Source: RGIG7213 sp045544195
GTDB lineage: Bacteria; Bacillota; Clostridia; Oscillospirales; CAG-272
Assembly (NCBI GenBank): GCA_045544195.1
Contig: JAZPYO010000033.1
Coordinates: forward strand, 1-64,000
Length of the DNA stretch: 64,000 nucleotides
Direction of reading: 5' to 3'
Of this stretch, positions 32,233-40,950 are shown piece by piece. Position 1 is the stretch's first letter. Each line of letters starts with the position of its first letter. Below the pieces are notes generated by a model that was given only the letters and a program-made list of their open reading frames with translations, ran no database searches and was not told the DNA's origin. Both the position numbers and the translations under genes were made by a program.

Positions 32233-33541
32233 CTTTCTTTTCTTCAGGCTTCTTGTCGCCGCCCTGAGTGAATGCCGCGCTTACGTAACCGCTGTCGCTG
32301 TTGAAGTCCTTTTCGAACAGCTCTCTCATTCTTGCGTATACCTCGTCGGGTATCTCGGGCGTTCCCTTTGAGAATGTGGGGATAAGCATATCGCCCGCAA
32401 CCTCGGGTATCGTACATGTCGTATCGTTTCTGTACTGATCTCTTACTGCCTTATCTCTGAGATTGGGTATCTCAAGCGTTACACCGCCTGCAAGAACGGA
32501 ACGGTATGCAAACAATCCCGTTATACCCATATCCATAGCCTCGTACACGTCGATGATGTCGGCGTTTTCGTTACCGCGTATCTTCTCAACGAAATTATAC
32601 ATTGAGTAGAAGTCCGAGCCGCCGTGGCCGAATGATGCATCGGCTGTCGGGAATTCCGTTTCGGGCTTGTAGCTCAGAACATTTTCAGGGCCGTATTCGC
32701 CGTCATACTCGTCAGCATTGACATATATGTGAGTCTGACCGCCCATATACGCATCCTCTCTTGCCGTCTCCATTCTGCCCTTTGAGCCGTAAACGGTGTA
32801 CCATACGGAGTTTTTGTAAAGGTCGCCGTGGATGCTCTTTGCAATACCGCCGTTTTCAAACGTTACCATTTCCATACCGAACTGACCTGCCTTGTTACCT
32901 GTACGGCGGCGGCGTTCTGTCTTTGTTCCCTCAAAGCCTACTACAGAAACGGGACGCAGACCTGTTATGTGAATTATCGGACCGAGTGAGTGCGTGCAGT
33001 AGAAGTTTGCATGCATAAGGTTTCTCCAGTGATTCGGATCACCGTAGGAAATGCTGGGCCAGATGGATTCGCAGTTGTGGATATATTCACCCTCACCGTA
33101 TTCAAATTCACCGATCTTGCCTTCCTTATACAGCTTACGCATTTCGTAAGGACCGGGCATATAGCAGTAGTTTTCGCCGTATGCGTAGATCATACCTGTT
33201 TTTTCAACTGTTTCAACAAGCTCAACTGCCTCCTTCATCGTCTGTACGGGAAGAACCTCGCTGAATACGTGAAGGCCCTTGTTCATACATCTGATAGCGA
33301 AAGGAGCGTGCTCATTTGCATAGTTTGCAAGAACGACTGCATCCATATCGTGATTGATGAATTCGTCAAAGCTCGTGTAATACGTAATATTGGCATCGGG
33401 ATGCTGCTGCTTCTGCTTTTCAATACCCTCTACCCATTTGTCGCAAATAGCTACGACCTCTGCGTTATCAGCCTTCAGGCAGTAGTTTATCATGCTTGTA
33501 CCGCGGAATGCGCCCATAACGCCTATTCTGACTTTTTTCAT
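32222..33541 (-). CDS. Gfo/Idh/MocA-family oxidoreductase
   Basis: NAD(P)-dependent sugar-type oxidoreductase. An N-terminal Rossmann domain (MKKVRIGVMGAFRGTSM, then DAVVLANYANEHAPFAI) and the catalytic region (GLHVFSEVLPV, where the usual EKP is EVL, so the conserved catalytic Lys appears missing) precede a C-terminal domain of about 300 residues with YCTHSLGPI. Some family members with GH109 activity use this layout. The tail is Lys/Glu-rich. About 439 aa from ATG 33541 behind GGAGG. The missing Lys in the EKP motif is notable; substrate unknown. Confidence 0.82.
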   Translation of the reverse strand: MKKVRIGVMGAFRGTSMINYCLKADNAEVVAICDKWVEGIEKQKQQHPDANITYYTSFDEFINHDMDAVVLANYANEHAPFAIRCMNKGLHVFSEVLPVQTMKEAVELVETVEKTGMIYAYGENYCYMPGPYEMRKLYKEGKIGEFEYGEGEYIHNCESIWPSISYGDPNHWRNLMHANFYCTHSLGPIIHITGLRPVSVVGFEGTKTERRRRTGNKAGQFGMEMVTFENGGIAKSIHGDLYKNSVWYTVYGSKGRMETAREDAYMGGQTHIYVNADEYDGEYGPENVLSYKPETEFPTADASFGHGGSDFYSMYNFVEKIRGNENADIIDVYEAMDMGITGLFAYRSVLAGGVTLEIPNLRDKAVRDQYRNDTTCTIPEVAGDMLIPTFSKGTPEIPDEVYARMRELFEKDFNSDSGYVSAAFTQGGDKKPEEKKDEE

Positions 33542-33580
33542 ATTTACCTCCAATATGATGATACGATTTTAACTTTGTCT

Positions 33581-33609
33581 ATGATACCACACTTTTTCCG
33601 ATTTTTCAA
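33581..33609 (-). promoter_or_regulatory. Promoter of the Gfo/Idh-acetyltransferase-deacylase unit
   Basis: Minus strand TTGAAA (33609-33604), 17-bp spacer, TATCAT (33586-33581). Confidence 0.75.
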
Positions 33610-33716
33610 TACCTATTTGAAACTCTTGAAACATTTAATATTTTATTCAAAACCAAAAAAGCAACAGCCGCTCTGCCCTGCTCGGCTTACAGGACATACG
33701 AGTGCTTATGTATCCG

Positions 33717-34688
33717 TCATTTCATCGACTGATGCTTTTTTCCCTGATACGTATCGAGCGCGTACATTCTTTTATCTATTTCGTTTATTACGCACGTTTT
33801 CTTAATGCTCCAATCGGGTGCGAGAAGGTCGCTTTGCTTACCGTCGCCCGTAACTCTCGCTATAACGGTTTCGGCAGGCATTCTTTCTATTTGCTCTACC
33901 GTTATATCGACGTATTGCTCCATTGTAAGCATCGGCAGTCCGCCGTTTTTATATATTTCACCGAGGACTGTGCCGTCAATAACGTGCAAAGAGTGTATTT
34001 TGACAAATTCGGGGGCAAGCGATGCAACAAACTCCGACGTTTGTATCATCATTTCCTTATTTTCATTCGGCAGACCGTTTATTATATGTATGCAAATACC
34101 GATTTTTTTACTGAACGATCTTAACCTTTCATACCCATTTATAAAGTCCTGCGTTGTATGACAGCGGTTTATATATCTTGCAGTTTCATCGTGCGAGGTT
34201 TGTAAACCGAGTTCAACTGTAAGCACCGTCTTTTCCGCAAGCTGTGACAAAAGCTCACACACGTCATTTGGAAGACAGTCTGCCCGTGTAGCGATATTTA
34301 TTCCGACCGTATCGGGATATTCCAACGCCTGAGTATATTTTTCCGAAAGCACGCTGACAGGAGCATACGTATTCGTATGAGCCTGAAAATACGGTATTAT
34401 ACCGCAGTCTTTCCATTTATGCTCCATCATTTTTCTCGTTTCATCAAGCTGACTGACAACTGAAATATCCGACGATAGTGCATAATCTCCGCTTCCTCTG
34501 TCAGAGCAGTAAATGCAACCGCCATACCCTGCCCTGCCGTCTATATTCGGGCAGGTAAATCCGCAGTCAAGTGGAATTTTCGCGCATTTTTTACCGAATC
34601 TATGCTTTATATAATAATCGTATGTATGGTATCTTTTATTGCTGTCGGAGTAGATAAACGGATTACTTTCCTTTTGTGTAAGCTTCAT
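33717..34688 (-). CDS. TIGR01212-type radical SAM protein
   Basis: Radical SAM enzyme of the YtqA/TIGR01212 family (323 aa). The cluster cysteines lie in the unusual spacing C-x3-C-x11-C-x2-C (CGFTCPN then CIYCSDRG), rather than the plain CX3CX2C, as in other family members. HTNTYAP, LELGLQTSHDETARYINR, HIINGLPNE and LHVIDGT are family motifs. Function is unknown; structural kinship with the ELP3/HemN-type folds is noted for the family. ATG 34688 has only a weak ribosome binding site. It is divergent from the Mrp-type gene. Confidence 0.9.
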   Translation of the reverse strand: MKLTQKESNPFIYSDSNKRYHTYDYYIKHRFGKKCAKIPLDCGFTCPNIDGRAGYGGCIYCSDRGSGDYALSSDISVVSQLDETRKMMEHKWKDCGIIPYFQAHTNTYAPVSVLSEKYTQALEYPDTVGINIATRADCLPNDVCELLSQLAEKTVLTVELGLQTSHDETARYINRCHTTQDFINGYERLRSFSKKIGICIHIINGLPNENKEMMIQTSEFVASLAPEFVKIHSLHVIDGTVLGEIYKNGGLPMLTMEQYVDITVEQIERMPAETVIARVTGDGKQSDLLAPDWSIKKTCVINEIDKRMYALDTYQGKKHQSMK

Positions 34689-34805
34689 TTGTTATTTCCT
34701 GTATGGTATAATTTAAAAATTGTATAAACTATTTTAACCGATAAACCGATTTTAAGGTATATAATATTATTAAAAATATTTTATCAGAAAGCGAATTTGA
34801 CAATT

Positions 34806-35630
34806 ATGGCTAACGAAGAATGCACCCATGACTGTTCGTCTTGCTCTGCAAACTGCTCGTCAAGAGAAAAGCCGCAGTTTGAAATGCAAAACAAACATTC
34901 ACATGTAAAAAAAGTCATAGGCGTTGTGAGCGGCAAAGGCGGCGTAGGTAAATCGCTCGTCACCTCGATGCTTGCTACGGTTATGCAGCGCAGGGGCTAC
35001 CGCACCGCCATAATGGATGCCGATATAACAGGTCCGTCTATTCCCAAGGCATTCGGACTGCACGGCATTTGCGACGGTGACGGAGAAAACATTTTCCCCT
35101 TTGTAACGAAAACAGGCATTGAAGTAATGTCCTTGAATCTTCTGCTTGAGGACGAAAGAACACCTGTCATCTGGAGAGGTCCTGTAATTGCAGGAACGGT
35201 AAAGCAGTTCTGGTCTGACGTTCTGTGGGGCGAGGTAGACTTTATGTTTGTTGATATGCCTCCGGGAACGGGCGATGTACCGTTGACCGTATTCCAATCT
35301 CTGCCCGTTGACGGTATCGTAATAGTTACATCACCCCAGGAGCTTGTTTCGCTCATCGTCGGCAAAGCAGTAAAAATGGCGGAAATGATGAACATACCGA
35401 TCATAGGACTCGTTGAAAACTTCAGCTATCTTGAGTGTCCCGATTGCGGCAAAAAGATCGAGATATACGGCAAGAGCCGTGTGGACGAGGAAGCCGCCGC
35501 GCTCAACGTGCCTGTTCTGGCAAAGCTGCCCATCAAGCCCGAATTTGCAAACCAGTGCGATCTGGGACTCATAGAGCTTTTCGAGGGCGATCATATGGAA
35601 AAGGCAGCCGATGCAGTAGAAAGCATCTGA
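34806..35630 (+). CDS. Mrp/NBP35-type Fe-S carrier ATPase
   Basis: P-loop ATPase that carries and transfers [4Fe-4S] clusters. It begins with an unusual Cys-rich head (CTHDCSSCSANC, residues about 5-16), then the deviant Walker A GKGGVGKS (about 43-50), MDADITGPSIPK, MPPGTGDVPLTV, and the CxxC of the carrier site (CPDCGKKIEIYG) near residue 215. About 274 aa; ATG 34806 has no strong ribosome binding site. The Cys-rich N-terminus is shared with NBP35-like proteins. With the SufBC-like operon it is the second Fe-S biogenesis component in the window. Confidence 0.92.
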   Translation: MANEECTHDCSSCSANCSSREKPQFEMQNKHSHVKKVIGVVSGKGGVGKSLVTSMLATVMQRRGYRTAIMDADITGPSIPKAFGLHGICDGDGENIFPFVTKTGIEVMSLNLLLEDERTPVIWRGPVIAGTVKQFWSDVLWGEVDFMFVDMPPGTGDVPLTVFQSLPVDGIVIVTSPQELVSLIVGKAVKMAEMMNIPIIGLVENFSYLECPDCGKKIEIYGKSRVDEEAAALNVPVLAKLPIKPEFANQCDLGLIELFEGDHMEKAADAVESI

Positions 35631-35641
35631 AACCAAAATCA

Positions 35642-35670
35642 ATGCGGAACATAAGTTCCGCATTTTTTCT
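35642..35670 (+). terminator. Terminator after the Mrp-type gene
   Basis: TGCGGAAC (35643-35650), ATAA loop, GTTCCGCA (35655-35662), then TTTTTTCTTT. Confidence 0.9.
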
Positions 35671-35679
35671 TTATGTATG

Positions 35680-36345
35680 TTATACTTTCTCTATGACCTT
35701 ATCGCACTGATCATAGAGGCATTTTTCTGCATCTGCATTTACAGCTTTCGCGTATGATGCGACTGCATATAAAAGCTCGCCTATGCCGTTTTCTCCGTCA
35801 AGCCTGCGGCTTATTTCTACTATGTCCTCGACGCTTGCGTAGGGTTCACCGTATTTATGCAGCTTTGATGCGGTTTTTTCTGCGCGCATAAGCGACGGCA
35901 AGGATCTTGAGATGCTTTGAACAGATTCCTTCGCGCTTTTTTGCCCCTTTGTCTGCATTTTGATGGTATTCCAATTATCGAGGACCTCCTCGGTCGATGA
36001 TACGGAAACGTCTGCAAACACGTGAGGATGACGCACTATCAGCTTACGGCATATTCCGTTAAGAATATCCGTAATATCAAATCTGTTATCGTCGTCTGCT
36101 ATACGCGCGTGGAATACCACCTGCAAAAGAACGTCTCCCAATTCCTCCTTCATTATCTCATCGTCATTAGCGTCTATTCCCTCTATCGCCTCATAGACCT
36201 CTTCGATGAAATCAGCCCTTATTGATTGGTGCGTCTGCTCGGCATCCCACGGACATCCGCCTGGGGCGCGAAGTATTTTGAGTATGTCAAGAAGATCGTC
36301 AAATGTATAATTCTCTTTTGCTTTAAGAAGTGCTTTTTTATCCAT
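35680..36345 (-). CDS. mazG: MazG nucleoside triphosphate pyrophosphohydrolase
   Basis: Hydrolyses damaged or non-canonical NTPs to NMP and pyrophosphate. The 221-residue protein shows CPWDAEQTHQS, then the metal-binding helices EEVYEAIEGI and KEELGDVLLQVVFHARIA. Compared with two-domain MazG (about 260 aa or more) the C-terminal half is shorter but still has the second helical region (EELLYAVASYAKAVNADAEK-like). It is the last gene of the cdaA-to-mazG run, 21 bp after the flippase gene. Confidence 0.92.
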   Translation of the reverse strand: MDKKALLKAKENYTFDDLLDILKILRAPGGCPWDAEQTHQSIRADFIEEVYEAIEGIDANDDEIMKEELGDVLLQVVFHARIADDDNRFDITDILNGICRKLIVRHPHVFADVSVSSTEEVLDNWNTIKMQTKGQKSAKESVQSISRSLPSLMRAEKTASKLHKYGEPYASVEDIVEISRRLDGENGIGELLYAVASYAKAVNADAEKCLYDQCDKVIEKV

Positions 36346-36366
36346 TTTTTTATTTTTCCTTTTTAT

Positions 36367-37953
36367 TTATATCAGCTTTAATTTTTTGAGTATGCGGCAT
36401 ATTTGCCGTCCCTTTGGCAAATACTCCATATCATTTTCGTCAACCGCCTTGAATTTGAATATACATATACCGTAAATGAGCGCTGCAAGCGTTATGCTTA
36501 TCAAGACTGAAAGATCGGAGTCTGTAAGCGACGATAAGGCTTTGTGTGATATATACGCGCAAAGTCCGCATATTGAAGCACATATAAACGGCAAAATGAA
36601 CGTTTTAAACAGCTTCATATGTACTTTTGTTTTATTGCCTACGAATATGAAATTCATTATTACGATGGTAAGATAGCACATACACGTGCCAAGAGGTATT
36701 CCGAGTCTGCCTATTTTATCAACGCCTATGAATATATACGATGAAATGAGCTTTACCGCAATACCCGTTATCATTGATATTATCGGAAGACGCTCATTCC
36801 CCGACGCCTGAAGCACGCTGTTTGTTATAGCCATCATAGCGTAAAGGAAAACAGACGGGGAAAGCATAGTCAGCATTGCTGATGCAAGCTGTGATGAATC
36901 CTGCGGGAACAGCAGGCACAGTATCGGGTATGACAATACGCCGAGTCCGACAGCGCACGGCATAGATATAACGCAGCACGTTTTAACGCACGAGGATATT
37001 ATCGTAACACCGCTTTTTCCCTGTGACAAATGCTTTGTCAGATGTGGTACTATGGCGCAGGCTATCGGGTATATAAGCACGCTCGGCATATTATAAAGCG
37101 ATACTGCCAGCGTCGTATAATTACCGTATATTTCGGTTGCAGCCTTTGATGCATAACCGATATCGCACAGACGCCCGACTGATATTACCGTATCAATAAC
37201 GTTTGTAAGTCCCATTATAGACGAAGAAACGGTTATCGGCAGAGCTATTATAACAAGCCTTTTTAAAACATCGGAATATTTACATGTGCTTTTCTCTTTA
37301 TCGGTATCGGGCGAGAAAAAGCACTTTGATATAAGGCAGAACATCATTGACGCAAGCGTTCCGAGCGTAACGCCGCTTATAGCATATGCGGCTGTAACGT
37401 ATACAGGATCGCCCTTTTTTATTGAATGAACGGCAAGTAAAAGCCCGAATGTGACCTTACCGAGCGATTCTATCACCTGAGATACTGCCGTTACGGTCAT
37501 ATTACCGAAGCCCTGAAAATATCCTCTGACCGATGACGATATACATATAAAAAACAGCGTTGGCGCGATAGCTATTGCGCAAAGATAAGCATTATCAATT
37601 TCGACACTTCTTGCTATCTGACGGGCAAATATACCCATAAACAGCGCACTTGATGTTCCGATAAGTGCAAACAGTGTACAGGATGTGCGGAAAATAACCT
37701 TTGTATCGGCGCTTTTTCCCTGAGCTGTCGCCTTGCTTATCATCACAGAAAGCGCAACGGGCAGCCCCGCGGTAGAAACAAGATATAGCCACGAGTAAAT
37801 GTTATACGCCATATTGAAGTATCCCATACCCTCATCGCCTATGAGCCGCTGGATCGGTATTTTGAACACAAGCCCTATTACCTTAACGAGCAGATTTGCC
37901 GCTGTCAGAATGACTACCCCTGAAACAAGGGAGCTTTTGTTGTCGGTCTTCAA
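36367..37953 (-). CDS. SpoVB/MurJ-type polysaccharide flippase
   Basis: An integral membrane protein of the MOP superfamily (528 aa, about 14 spans). The N-terminal segment (GVVILTAANLLVKVIGLVFK) and the paired regions around YNMAYNIYSWLYL and GLPVALSVMISKA resemble SpoVB (stage V sporulation protein B) and the MurJ lipid II flippase. The closing tail is basic. It is contiguous with the amidohydrolase gene. SpoVB versus YtgP/YabM-type cannot be decided by eye; a role in moving lipid-linked wall precursors is likely. Confidence 0.88.
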   Translation of the reverse strand: MKTDNKSSLVSGVVILTAANLLVKVIGLVFKIPIQRLIGDEGMGYFNMAYNIYSWLYLVSTAGLPVALSVMISKATAQGKSADTKVIFRTSCTLFALIGTSSALFMGIFARQIARSVEIDNAYLCAIAIAPTLFFICISSSVRGYFQGFGNMTVTAVSQVIESLGKVTFGLLLAVHSIKKGDPVYVTAAYAISGVTLGTLASMMFCLISKCFFSPDTDKEKSTCKYSDVLKRLVIIALPITVSSSIMGLTNVIDTVISVGRLCDIGYASKAATEIYGNYTTLAVSLYNMPSVLIYPIACAIVPHLTKHLSQGKSGVTIISSCVKTCCVISMPCAVGLGVLSYPILCLLFPQDSSQLASAMLTMLSPSVFLYAMMAITNSVLQASGNERLPIISMITGIAVKLISSYIFIGVDKIGRLGIPLGTCMCYLTIVIMNFIFVGNKTKVHMKLFKTFILPFICASICGLCAYISHKALSSLTDSDLSVLISITLAALIYGICIFKFKAVDENDMEYLPKGRQICRILKKLKLI

Positions 37954-39246
37954 TTAACCCTCCGTAAAGTGAGATCGTGAGTTATTCATTTCGTATTTCA
38001 GCTTTTCTATATCTATCGTTTTGAAATCTCCGTTTTCGTAAAGAGTAACGCCGTCGCACACCGTAAGGCATACATCCGTCGGATACACAGTATAAAGCAG
38101 TGTATTTACGGGCGAATATGACGGTATATTATGGCATTTTGTTACATCTATCAAGGCAAAATCTGCCTTGCAGCCTGCCTTTATCATTCCGCAGTCATCT
38201 CTCATCTGCGATCTTGCCCCGTTTGCCGTTGCCATAGGCAAAAGAATGCTTGCGCCCGGAAACTCCGTATTTCCCGTAACGCCCCTGTGGATAAGTGATG
38301 CTGCATTCAATTCGTTAAGAATGCTCAGTCTGTTGTTTGATGCAGCCCCATCGGTTCCGAGTGTTACATTTATTCCTTTATTTATCATTTTTTCAAGAGG
38401 TGCTACTCCTGAGCCGAGCTTAAGATTGCTTATGGGGTTGTGTGATACGGTAACGCCTCTTTTCGCCATTATATCAATATCGCCGTCCTCTACCCATACG
38501 CAATGCGCGGCATTTGTCACGCTATCAAAAACACCTGTTTTTTCAAACAGCTCACACGCTGTCATTCCGTGACGATGCTTTGCTTCAATATGCTCCTTTT
38601 GCGTTTCGGAAAGATGCACCTGAATGCCGCAGCCGAGTCTCTTGGCAAGATCTGCAACATATCTGCACGAGTTTTCTGTATTTGTATATTCTGCGTGCAG
38701 TGACATATCGACCTTTATTCTTCCGTCGAAGGCATTGTTGTATGAATTGAAAAGCTCCAGCGCTTCAAGCACCCGCACGTCATTTTTCATTTCCGCATTT
38801 TCGTCAAACGATACAACACATCTTGATATATTCGCCTTCATTCCCGCCTTTCCGATAGCTTCTGCTATTTGCGGACAGAAAAAGTACATATCAGACATTG
38901 AAACAGTACCGCTTGCTATCATTTCAGCACACGAAAGAAGCGCGCCTGTGTACGCAAGACTGCCGTTCAGCTTATCCTCTGCGGGAAATATCGCTTCGTT
39001 AAGCCATCTGTCAAGCGGAAGATCCTCTGCCATACCGCGAAAATGAGTCATAGGGCTATGTGCGTGGCAGTTGTACAGTCCCGGGATCATTATTTTGCCG
39101 CTGCCGTTTATTTTTCTTTGAAAATCGCCCGTCGGCGCGCCCTTGCCGACGTATGTAAATCTGCCTTTGTCATAGGCAACATATATATTTTCTTCATAGC
39201 TGCCGTCGTGAAATATGACAGTTATATTTTCTATCAGAGTTTTCAT
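37954..39246 (-). CDS. SAH/MTA deaminase-type amidohydrolase
   Basis: Metal-dependent deaminase of the MtaD/TrzN branch of the amidohydrolase superfamily. The HxH motif is NCHAHSPM; further ligands are in SLHAEYT, VHLSETQKE, AAHCVW and TDGAASNN. RGMAEDLPLDRWL is typical for SAH/MTA/adenosine deaminases. 430 aa. Placed beside a methyl-THF methyltransferase and a nucleoside kinase, it fits salvage of S-adenosylhomocysteine or methylthioadenosine. Start ATG 39246 overlaps the upstream gene by 4 bp. Confidence 0.85.
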   Translation of the reverse strand: MKTLIENITVIFHDGSYEENIYVAYDKGRFTYVGKGAPTGDFQRKINGSGKIMIPGLYNCHAHSPMTHFRGMAEDLPLDRWLNEAIFPAEDKLNGSLAYTGALLSCAEMIASGTVSMSDMYFFCPQIAEAIGKAGMKANISRCVVSFDENAEMKNDVRVLEALELFNSYNNAFDGRIKVDMSLHAEYTNTENSCRYVADLAKRLGCGIQVHLSETQKEHIEAKHRHGMTACELFEKTGVFDSVTNAAHCVWVEDGDIDIMAKRGVTVSHNPISNLKLGSGVAPLEKMINKGINVTLGTDGAASNNRLSILNELNAASLIHRGVTGNTEFPGASILLPMATANGARSQMRDDCGMIKAGCKADFALIDVTKCHNIPSYSPVNTLLYTVYPTDVCLTVCDGVTLYENGDFKTIDIEKLKYEMNNSRSHFTEG

Positions 39247-40019
39247 TGATTTTCCCTTATGTAGCTTATATAATCCATGCAGTACTCATCCTTGCCCGCA
39301 ACCACGTTTGCTGCCTTCAAAGCCATTTGCATAGCATCGCTCGTGCTGTCCATTATCGCGCTGTCAAGCCCCTGCCACACGGCGCACGTGAGATACGCGG
39401 CATTGACGTGTACTCTTTTGGGCAGACCGAACGAAGCGTTTGAAAGACCGCACACGGTCATAACAGTGCTCCATTTTTCCTTAAGCGCCTTTATCGTATT
39501 CAGCGACAGTATTGCCGATTCGCTGTCGGTAGCTATCGACTGTGTTGCTATATCGAAGAATATCTTTTCTCTTGATATTCCGTTTTCGTCTGCAAACGCG
39601 ACTGTTTTTTCAGCAACGGTCATTCTTTCCTCAAGCGTACTGTGATCCAGCATACAGACAAATCCCGCGCCGTACTTTTTAAGTATGGGAAGAGCTGTCG
39701 GCAATTCCTCGTATTTTACGGAATTCAGAATTATATCTCTGCCTGAAGCGTACTCTGCGCATTTCACAAGCACGTTAATATCGGGAGAGTCAATGACTAT
39801 TCCACACGAGCAGTTGCTTTTGACAAGCTGTACGGTCTTTTGCATCATTGCTGTCTCATCATTGCAAAGCGCCGTATTGACATCGATATAATCAGAGCCT
39901 GACTGCGCCATATTCACGATAAGCTGCACTATCTGCTCATCGTTTCCCTCAGCACACAATTCATACGCCTTCATCGTTTTTGGAATTGAGCTGTTTAGCT
40001 TTTCACCGATAATTATCAT
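39243..40019 (-). CDS. Methyltetrahydrofolate-dependent methyltransferase (pterin-binding)
   Basis: A 258-residue TIM barrel of the pterin-binding family (dihydropteroate-synthase-like, as in AcsE, MtvB and the MetH folate domain): MIIIGEKLNSSIPKT at the start, GSDYIDVNTALCN, IVIDSPD, DIILNSVKYE, FDIATQSIAT and CGLSNASFGLPKR. It transfers a methyl group from methyl-THF to a corrinoid protein. No corrinoid protein is adjacent. ATG 40019 follows GAGG by 8 bases; the alternative ATG 40040 overlaps the kinase stop. A split methionine synthase component is the likeliest meaning. Confidence 0.87.
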   Translation of the reverse strand: MIIIGEKLNSSIPKTMKAYELCAEGNDEQIVQLIVNMAQSGSDYIDVNTALCNDETAMMQKTVQLVKSNCSCGIVIDSPDINVLVKCAEYASGRDIILNSVKYEELPTALPILKKYGAGFVCMLDHSTLEERMTVAEKTVAFADENGISREKIFFDIATQSIATDSESAILSLNTIKALKEKWSTVMTVCGLSNASFGLPKRVHVNAAYLTCAVWQGLDSAIMDSTSDAMQMALKAANVVAGKDEYCMDYISYIRENQ

Positions 40020-40036
40020 TTGAATATCCTCATCTT

Positions 40037-40936
40037 TCATCCAATAAATTCTGTAAAAAACGAGTCCTCAGGAATATATTCCTTTGAAATTACAGGAACG
40101 TTTTTATATTTTTCCGCAATTTGAATAGCCTGCGGGCAGTATTTTGAAATGTCGGGAAGCTGTGACAGCACCTCGATCACAAGCGGGGCTAAGACGTTTA
40201 TTTCGTAAGGAACGAACGAGTTTATTCTTATATCCACGCAAGATGCGTAAGGCATAATATTTTTCTCTTCATTTTCAACGACGCTTGACCAGAGTCTGAA
40301 CGTAAGCTCAGGGCAGGCGCCCCTGAACATCCAATCACGCACAAGACGGCGTGCAAACCGCAACGAAAGCCTTGAAAACTCGCTTCCGTATGCCTGAACG
40401 TCAGTATCGACGCACAGAAATATTTTTTTACATTCGCCGTGGAAAAGACGTGTTATTTCAGGATATACTGCCTGTATTCCCTCAAATATGACAACCGTGT
40501 CCTCTGATATGCTTACCGTTCTGTATCCGCTTCTTCTTCCGCTCAGAAAATCGAATATCGGTATGTCGCTTTTGCCGTCTTGTCTGAGCTGATTTACGCA
40601 TTTGCAAAAGCAATCGTAATCAAGTGCATTTATAGAATCAAAGTCTATCTGTGTATCCTCGTCCGAGTCCTTAAGCTCATACGAATCCTTAAAAAAGTCA
40701 TCGATCGATATTATGCTGACTCGTCTGCCGTCTTTTTCAAGAGCTTCCGTAAGGACTCTTGATGCAGACGTCTTACCTGAGCAAGACGGACCTGACAGAA
40801 GAATAAATCTTATATCTCTGTCCTTGGCAATACTTTCAGATGCTTTTATTATTTCGCCGAAAAATTCAGCATCGCATTTTTTGACGAAATCTATTTTTTC
40901 CTCTTCGGTTTCAAAGGTCTTATCGTATTGGTACAT
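40037..40936 (-). CDS. Uridine-kinase-like nucleoside/phosphoribulokinase family protein
   Basis: P-loop kinase of the Udk/PRK group, 299 aa. Walker A is GPSCSGKTSASR (about residues 49-60), ISIDDFFKDS binds the nucleoside, then FDFLSGRRSGYR and the Walker B-like VVIFEGIQAVYPE. A long C-terminal portion (after 190) goes beyond standard Udk (about 210 aa). It is similar in arrangement to clostridial nucleoside kinases (often fused to a TGS domain; here that is absent). The gene is between hemZ (14 bp) and the methyltransferase (overlap). Substrate unproven. Confidence 0.82.
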   Translation of the reverse strand: MYQYDKTFETEEEKIDFVKKCDAEFFGEIIKASESIAKDRDIRFILLSGPSCSGKTSASRVLTEALEKDGRRVSIISIDDFFKDSYELKDSDEDTQIDFDSINALDYDCFCKCVNQLRQDGKSDIPIFDFLSGRRSGYRTVSISEDTVVIFEGIQAVYPEITRLFHGECKKIFLCVDTDVQAYGSEFSRLSLRFARRLVRDWMFRGACPELTFRLWSSVVENEEKNIMPYASCVDIRINSFVPYEINVLAPLVIEVLSQLPDISKYCPQAIQIAEKYKNVPVISKEYIPEDSFFTEFIG

Positions 40937-40950
40937 TTATCAAACCGCCT

